This document shows, in pieces, positions 57,478 through 64,000 of a DNA stretch of 64,000 nucleotides. Origin of the DNA: Haematococcus lacustris. Taxonomy: Eukaryota; Chlorophyta; Chlorophyceae; Chlamydomonadales; Haematococcaceae. Each line of letters begins with the position of its first letter. Within the stretch, counting starts at the first letter, position 1. The notes beneath the pieces are model-generated. The model saw nothing but the letters and a program-made list of their open reading frames with translations, had not been told where the DNA came from and ran no database searches. Location of the stretch: NCBI GenBank assembly GCA_030144725.1, contig JASKMD010000017.1, forward strand, positions 5,699,992 through 5,763,991, written 5' to 3'. The position numbers and the translations under genes were made by a program.

Positions 57478-58012
57478 CCAGCAGCAGCAGCAGCAGGGGG
57501 GCAGGGGGGCAGCAGCAGCAGCAGCAGCAGCAGCAGGGGGGAAGGGGGGCAGCAGCAGCAGCAGGGGGGCAGGAGGGCAGCATCAGCAGCAGCAGCAGGG
57601 GGGAGGGGGGGCAGCAGCAGCAGCAGCAGCAGGGGGCTGGGGGACAGCAGCGGCAGCAACAGCAGGGGGCAGGGGGCCAGCAGCAGCAGCAGCAGGGGGG
57701 CAGGGGGGCAGCAGCAGCAGGGGGGAAGGGGGGCAGGGGGGCAGCAGCGGCAGAAGCAGCAGTGGGGCAGGGGGGCAGCAGCAGGGGCAGGGGGCAGGGG
57801 GGCAGCAGCGGCAGCAGCAGCAGGGGGGAAGGGGGGCAGGGGGGCAGCAGCGGCAGAAGCAGCAGTGGGGCAGGGGGGCAGCAGCAGGGGCAGGGGGCAG
57901 GGGGGCAGCAGCGGCAGCAGCAGCAGGGGGGAAGGGGGGCAGCAGCAGCAGTAGCAGGGGGGCAGCAGCAACAGCAGCAGGGGGGCAGGGGGGCAGCAGC
58001 AACGAGAGGGAT
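57478..58012. repeat. GGGGGGCAGCAGCAG minisatellite
   Basis: Alternating (CAG)n and G5-G7 blocks, with internal higher-order repeats (the segment ~57735-57825 recurs at ~57838-57925). Same family as 30597-30690 and 59120-59385; inverted relatives lie at 63893-64000. Confidence 0.9.
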
Positions 58013-58015
58013 GGG

Positions 58016-58420
58016 GTAGCTGTGTGACCCCCTTAAGTGCTTAAGGGCTGGGTAAAGGGCTGAAGGAAGGGGCTTGCTCGGAAACGGTTACCAAGCTGGA
58101 GATTATTACACGTTGGGCTAGAGCCGTTGGGTGTACTTACACGTGATACTGAGCTGCAGATGTTGCAAGGTATACTGAGTACATATCACCATGAGGACAA
58201 CATTCTATAACCACATGCACATGCTATGACCCACTCCTGGTTATCACAATGTTACATAGCACACAGCGCCACACAACCATCAAGCTATGTAGCGTCAACT
58301 AACAACCTCCACAATCTCATGTGCTGGTTGTCCTAAGTCTTTTAGATAAGGTCCAACGACCTTGACGTAATGAAGGTACTCGTCCATGCTCCAGCCCCTG
58401 CAAAGTGACACAGAGTCTAG
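58016..58420. other. Unique spacer between repeat arrays
   Basis: No gene or repeat recognised in about 400 bp of ordinary-composition sequence. Confidence 0.5.
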
Positions 58421-58423
58421 CTG

Positions 58424-59117
58424 GCTGGCTGTGACCAGTACTGGCTGGCTGTGACCAGTACTGGCTGGCTGACCAGTACTGGTTGGCTGACCAGTACTGG
58501 CTGGCTGACCAGTACTGGCTGGCTGGCTGTGACCAGTACTGGCTGGCTGGCTGAGACCAGTACTGGCTGGCTGACCAGTACTAGCTGGCTGACCAGTACT
58601 GGCTGGCTGGCTGTGACCAGTGCTGGCTGGCTGACCAGTACTGGCTGGCTGGCTGTGACCAGTACTGGCTGCTGACCAGAACTGGCTGGCTGGCTGTGAC
58701 CAGTACTGGCTGGCTGACCAGTACTGGCTGGATGGCTGTGACCAGTACTGGCTGGCTGACCTTTACTGGCTGGCTGGCTGTGACCAGTTATGGCTGGCTG
58801 GCTGTGACCAGTACTAGCTGGCTGACCAGTACTGGCTGGCTGGCTGTGACCAGTACTGGCTGGCTGACCAGTACTGGCTGGCTGGCTGTGACCAGTACTG
58901 GCTGGCAACCAGTACTGGTTGGCAACCAGCACTGGTTTGCAACAAGCACTGGCTGGCAACCAGCACTGGCTGTCGACCAGTACTGGTTGGCAACCAGCAC
59001 TGGTTTGCAACAAGCATTGGCTGGCAACCAGCACTGGCTGTCGACCAGCACTGGCTGTCAACCAGCACTGGTTTGCAACCAGCACTGGCTGGCAACTAGT
59101 ACTGGTTAGCAACAAGC
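58424..59117. repeat. CCAGTACTGG palindrome array 4
   Basis: Spacers here are CTGGCTGGCTGTGA and CTGGCTGA, the complement of those in array 1; many units have drifted (CCAGTGCTGG, CCAGCACTGG, CCAGTTATGG). From ~58910 the unit changes to CAACCAGCACTGGTTTG. Confidence 0.9.
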
Positions 59118-59119
59118 AC

Positions 59120-59281
59120 TGCAGCAGCAGGGGGGCAGGGGGGTGGCAGCAGCAGCAGGGGTCAGGGGGGGGCAACAGCAGGGCGGCAGGGGGGCTGCAA
59201 CAGCAGCAGGGGGGCAGGGGGACTGCAGCAGTAGGGGCAGCAGCAGGGGGGCAGGGGGCAGCAGCAGGGGCAGCAGGGGGG
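59120..59281. repeat. GGGGGGCAGCAG minisatellite, short block
   Basis: Bridges array 4 and repeat module B; CAG units with G-runs and some GGGGTCAGGGG variants. Confidence 0.85.
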
Positions 59282-60522
59282 CGGCAACAGCAGGGGGGCA
59301 GCAGGGGGGCAGGGGGGCGGCAACAGCAGCAGGGGGCAGGGGCAGCAGCAGGGGGGCAGTAGAAGCAGCAACAGGGGCACCGGCGGGGTGGTGTGGGGAG
59401 GGGTGATGTGGGTAGAGGGGCTACGCCATGGTACACGTTTTGTGCTCTCACTGATAGGGAGGGGGAGGGAGGAGATAGGGGAAGGGGGTATGGGGAGTGG
59501 CTGCCTCCGGACTGCTCGTACAGTGCGCATAGGGGGGCATAGGAGATAGGGGTAGGGGGGCGGGGGAAGGGGGGGGCGTGGTTGATGAATTGTCTATGGG
59601 GGAAAGAGAAGGGGAGCCCATCAGACCTGCAGCCAAGGGGCGTGCACGTGAGTTAGGGAGATCAGGTTGGGCGCTGTGTGTTGGCCACTTACCGGTAGCC
59701 ACCAGCAACCAGGGAGCGAAGGGTAGGGATAAGGGGGAAGGGGGAGCTTGTGGAGGGGGGTGGGAAGGGGGTTGGTAGTGATGCCACGGTGCCGAGGTAT
59801 GTTGGTGAAGGTATGCTCTTGGCTGATGGGAAGGGTAGGGAAGGGATGGCAGATGGCTGCGATGTCAGGGGGTAGAAGGCGAGGGGGAGGGGGGGAGTAG
59901 GAAAGGAGGGTAGAGTAGGAGGGTGGGGTAGGGTGGGGTGGGGGATGGGGGAAGAGAAAGGAGAAGGGGAAGGGGAAGAGGGGAGAGGAGAAGGAGAAGG
60001 GGAAGAGAAAGGAGAAGGAGAAGGGGGAAGGGAGGGGGTGGTGGTGGTGGTGGGAAGAGGGTGGGTGGGGGAGAGGTGACGGGGAGAGGGGAAGGGGGGG
60101 TTGGGGAGAAGTAGAAGTGGGATTGGTGGGATAGGGTAGGGAAGGGTGAAGGAGGCAGGGGGCAGGAGTATAGGCGTCAGACCTGCAGCAAGCAAGGAGC
60201 GTACTTACAGTGAGGCTAGCAAAACATCTAAGGAAGCTAGGTGCATGACGGAGGCTAGGTTCAGGAGCGGAGCCACTCACCGCTTGCTCCCTGATCCTCC
60301 ATGCTCCTCCATGCTTCATCCTCGCTGGCTCTTACCTTGGTCTTACCTTTGTAGTGGGACGGGCTGCAATGGAGAGGGTACGGGGTGATGAAAGCGGGGG
60401 AGGGGAGGGAGAGAGGGTAAGGGAGGGAGGTGCGGGGGAGGGGGGGAGGAAGGGGAGCGAAAGGGGAAGGAGGGTAAAGGGATGTGGACCTGCGGCAAGG
60501 AGGTGACAGGTTGTCAAAGGAG
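59282..60522. repeat. Composite repeat module, copy B (purine-rich)
   Basis: Near-identical direct copy of 30597-31873. It lacks the ~30-bp segment present near 30742 and diverges from copy A at its right end, where B continues into unique sequence and A into the CCAGTACTGG array. Confidence 0.85.
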
Positions 60523-61510
60523 GAGCAATGAATGGTGGGTACAAGATGCACTCACCGAATTTGATGCAGAAGGGGCAGGGAAGATGGGCTCGAAGATGGT
60601 GGCAAAAAATGGGTCGCTGCATGTGAAACGGTGCATTACCTCGCAACGCATTGGCTACGCGCAAAGCGTGGCGAGGTAATGCCCGTGTGTTATCGCGCAA
60701 CGCGTGGCTACGGAGTTGGCTGAGATCTCCAGGTTGCGAGATTGGCTAGGAGGCTGGCCGCTACGTGAGAAGTGGCTGCCTGGCCGACTGTGGCTGCCTG
60801 GCTGCGATGTGGCGATGTTGCGTGGTCTGCTGGCTCAGTGGCCGCCTGGCTACCTAGCCTGGCTGCCGAATTGAGGGCAGGGGCTACCGAATTGAGGGCG
60901 TGAAGGGCGGCACGAACGGCACGAACGGCAGATCGGCTTGCATGTTAGACATGAAATATGAAAAACTGACATGCGCCCAGTACGCGGCGTAGTCAACTAG
61001 CGTCGATCCTAGTCATGCTAGGAACGTAGCCGCAGCTAGTGCCAGCTAGAAGGTCAGCCTTGAGGATAAGCAGCCTATAAACTCAGCCTCGCAGCCTTGC
61101 AGCCACACTGCCCCGCGACCCGCATCTAGGTAGCCAGGCGCCTTGCAACCAGCCTCGCAGCCTCGCAGCCTTGCAACCAGCCTCGCAGTCAGGCCCGATG
61201 CTCAGCTCGCTCCCAGCCACATCGCAGCTAGCTAGCTAGCTCAGACACACAAGGTTGTTTCAACTAGCGTTGCAGCCATTTCCATTTCCATTTCCATAAC
61301 GCAGCCAACCTCGAAGCTAGGCGTACAGCCATTTACGTAGCTAGCTCAGCCCCGCAGTCCAGCCACTTCACCAGCATCGCGACACAGCTACACAACCTCG
61401 CAAAGTCGCAGCCACGCAGCCGCGCGAGATGCCAACGTAGCCAGCCTAGCAACGCAGCGACACACTACGAGCAAGCCGCGCCGTCATCCATGCAAACCAT
61501 GCGAAGTTGT
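60523..61510. other. Spacer between inverted repeat modules
   Basis: Contains a perfect 12-bp inverted repeat (GCATTACCTCGC and GCGAGGTAATGC, about 60633-60680). From 61080 to 61470 it is rich in CAGCCTCGCAGCC-type short repeats. A TATAAA-like string (CCTATAAAC, ~61074) is present. No gene is supported. Confidence 0.5.
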
Positions 61511-63720
61511 CAAGGTGAGTGGCTATCCCTGTGCAGGTATGTGGCTCCCTCTACCTAGCTTAACCACTAGCGTGCCTTTTGTGCTGCTGCAGGATTAATG
61601 GTCCCCTCCCTCCCTCCCTCCCTCCCTCCCTCCCTCCCTCTCCTTTCCCTTCCCCTTGGCTGACTGCAGGTGTAATGGGCACCTCCCCTTCCCTCTGCCC
61701 TATACAACCACCCCCTCCCAGTTTGACAATACATCTCCCCCTCTCCCACCCCCACCCTCACCCTCACCCTGGCAGGTGCGTGAGCATGCATGTTGTGGGA
61801 TGTATTGCCTTGCCTTTGGAAGCCTAAGCATGATTGCAAACAGCAAGGACACGACAAGGCTTGTACCCCTCTTCACAACATCCCACAGGTGAGTGCCTTC
61901 GTCATGCAATACGCACGGCTTCCCAGGATGTCATGCCAGCCTCACCATAAACACGCTCCTTGCTTGCTGCAGGTCCGACGCCTTCAGTCATGCCACTAGC
62001 CTCCCTTCCCCTTCCCTACCCTGTCCCACCTATTCCACTTTCACCTCTCCCCAACCCCTGCTTCCCCCCTCCCCGTCACCTCCCCCCTGACATCCCAGCC
62101 CCCTCCCTTACCCCAGCAGACAGAAGTGAGCCCACCCCACCCTTGACGCTCAACCCTACCCTGGCTCTTCCACCCCCACCACTAACAACACCACTCCAAG
62201 GTAAGACCACTCCAAGGTAAGAGCCAACTCCACTCCAAGGTAAGAGCCAACAGGAAACCAACATGGTCAGCATGGAGCAGCACGGCATTAGCGGTGAGTG
62301 GGTCGCCGTTGCCTTTCAGTGTCCTAACTAATCCATCCTAACTGCTAGCACGCCCCGTGTTTGCTGCAGGTTTGACAGTTACACCAAGTCACCTTCCCCC
62401 TTACCCCAACATCCCTTACCCCGTCCTTACCCCAACATCCCACCCCCCGCCCCCCTCCCTCCCCCCCTCCCTCCCTCCCTCCCTCTCCCCTCCCCTCCCC
62501 TTACCCCCCTGACATCGCAGCCACCTGCCCTCCCCTCCCTACTCTTCCACCTTGCACGCTCTACTGAGGTGAGGACAAAGGATGGTGGGTTGTAATGGAT
62601 GGCTGCTACACCTGCCCCTCCATCTGCCAGCTCTACAACTCCCTACTCTATGGGTGAGTGCATCCAGTACCCATGTCCCATGTTTGCTTCCGTTGACAAA
62701 TCGTCACACCGTTGCCGCAGGTCTTGCGCGCCTACACCTGAGACTATCAATGCCCTCCCTCCCTTCTTCCCCACTTCTCTCGCCCTCCCCATGGACCTCC
62801 CCTTCCCTTCCCTCCCATTCCCTCCTCTACCTCCCCTCCCCCGCTTCTCCATCATCCCGTCCCCCTCTTGGTCCTATTACCCCCTCCAGCAACAACAGCT
62901 ACCTTCTTCCCCTTCCGCCTCCTCACCCTCACCATCTACACACAAATACACCCCACCCCAGCAAAAGGTGAGTGCAGGTATGTGGCACCCTGTACATACC
63001 CTAACCGCTAGCATGCCCCTTGTCCCGTTGCAGGATTGATCATCACACCCTTCCCCTTTTCCTCCCCTTTCCCACGCCCACCACCATCGCCAAGCTGGTC
63101 GTCCCTCCACATCCACCTCTCCCCGCCCCCACTCCCCCCCTCCCTGTTACCTCTCCCTTTGACATCCCAGCAGCCAAGAGAAAGCCCACCCCATCCACCC
63201 TCTTGCCACTACCACCCCCACCCCCTCCCTTCCCCCTCTCCCTCTCTCCCATGCTTGTCAAGCCTACCCTTCCCCTCTCCCACCCTTCGATTGACGTGGC
63301 ATCGCAGCCCCCACCTCATCCCACCTTCCCTTCCCTTCACCCTACTACACACCCCACCGCAGCCCCACCCCACTGGCGCATGGGATATGTTGCCTGGTGT
63401 GAGCAGGTAGGAGGCCAGGAGGACCACAAAGGTGAGGCCACGGTGATAGCTAACAGAGTGCCCAACCTGGTCACCCTACCTCATGTGCACGCCCCTTGGT
63501 TGCAGGTCTGATGGGTCACCTCCCCTCCACTTTCCCTATACAACCACCCCCTCCCAATCTATCCTCCCCGGCCCCCGCTCCCTCTCCCGCCCCGACCCCC
63601 GCCCATGCCCCCAACCCATGCCCCTACACAACCCAACCCAGGACCCTACCAAACCCAACCCATGCCCCTACCCCAACCCACCCCGCCTTCAAGCCACCCC
63701 GCCCATTTAAACCCAACTGA
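61511..63720. repeat. Composite repeat module, inverted copy C (pyrimidine-rich)
   Basis: Pyrimidine-rich cassettes of about 250-380 bp separated by intron-like segments that start GTGAGTG and end TTGCTGCAG or TTGCAG. It is related, in the opposite orientation, to modules A and B: for example GCACGCCCCTTGGTTGCAGG at ~63489 is matched by the reverse complement of sequence near 30980-31000 and 59630-59650. More diverged than A is from B. Frames rich in Pro, Ser and Leu reflect composition. Confidence 0.7.
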
Positions 63721-64000
63721 GCCTCCCGCCTCCCCGCATCCCGCCTCCCTGCCTCCCCGCCTCCCACCTCCCTGCCTCCCGCCTTCCACATCTACCCTCC
63801 CTCCCCGCCTTCAAACCTCCACTCCCACCCCCTTCCCAGCAGCAGTCATAGCAAGCAGCCAAAAGGTAGGTAGGTGCTATAGTGCCCCTACTATCTGCTG
63901 CTGCTGCCCCCCTTGCTGTTGCTGCCCCCCTACTGCTGCTGCTGCCCCCCTTGCTGTTGCTGCCCCCCTACTGCTGCTGCTGCCCCCATGCTGCTGCTGC
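63721..64000. repeat. C-rich sequence, then CTGCTGCCCCCC minisatellite at window edge
   Basis: 63721-63840 is a CTCCCCGCCTCC-type repeat. From about 63893 to the end, CTGCTGCTGCCCCCCTTG units form the reverse complement of the GGGGGGCAGCAG minisatellite. The array runs off the window. Confidence 0.85.

Noticed and set aside
61579..63720. A proline-rich structural protein gene
   Set aside because: Composition is extremely skewed, frames change from block to block, and related modules lie in opposite orientation elsewhere; treated as repeat unless RNA shows splicing.

Overview
The window is nuclear DNA of a eukaryote, most likely a chlorophyte green alga of the order Chlamydomonadales. A Haematococcus-like genome is my best guess; this is inference. 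The genes carry many short GT-AG introns with CAG acceptors and poly-Gln/Ala/Gly insertions. Several proteins have plant-type relatives (ALDH12-type P5C dehydrogenase, TEY MAP kinase, DUF627/DUF629 protein). An interstitial TTAGGG-type telomere tract and very heavy simple-repeat load fit the same picture. There are no bacterial operons or ribosome binding sites.

Left part (1-29.5 kb), host genes: (i) minus strand, 1-~6.2 kb, the 5' portion of a DUF627/DUF629 ubiquitin-hydrolase-related gene whose 3' end lies off the window; (ii) plus strand, 8846-14290, a membrane-anchored CmcI-type (cephalosporin hydroxylase / rhamnosyl O-methyltransferase) methyltransferase; (iii) a 0.72-kb uninterrupted GGGGC pentamer tract; (iv) plus strand, 16522-23824, a multi-BRCT TopBP1/Dpb11-like protein; (v) minus strand, 25576-27997, a nine-exon TEY MAP kinase of 370 residues; (vi) divergent from it, 28814-29469, prefoldin subunit 6 in four exons.

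Middle part (29.5-43 kb): a purine-rich duplicated segment, the first array of the palindrome CCAGTACTGG, then a complete 13-exon minus-strand gene (34234-40873, 539 residues) for mitochondrial delta-1-pyrroline-5-carboxylate dehydrogenase. One of its introns holds a relic of a TnpB/Fanzor-like C-terminus. Two further relics of that family lie at 8.0-8.5 and 29.6-30.3 kb. A longer Fanzor-like gene with a RuvC-I motif (41.0-43.0 kb) breaks off where a retrotransposon begins.

Mobile part (43-54 kb): a Ty3/gypsy chromovirus-type retrotransposon (gag, protease, RT, RNase H, integrase, chromodomain). It is broken by a pogo-like DNA element, by a 694-bp terminal-inverted-repeat element and by two small frameshifts. 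Downstream, an unidentified minus-strand gene is broken by two small inverted-repeat elements. In all four insertions, removing the element plus one copy of a 2-bp target duplication rejoins the reading frame exactly. Arrays of the palindrome GCAACTGCGCAGTTGC lie on both sides of the broken gene.

Right part (54.4-64 kb): an interstitial telomere tract that switches orientation, an unknown gene with an RG-rich tail, and nested repeat modules (CCAGTACTGG arrays, GGGGGCAGCAG minisatellite, purine/pyrimidine-rich cassettes with intron-like segments). Two copies of the cassette module face each other as a large inverted repeat. Host exon boundaries were worked out by hand from splice signals and phase; no search was run.
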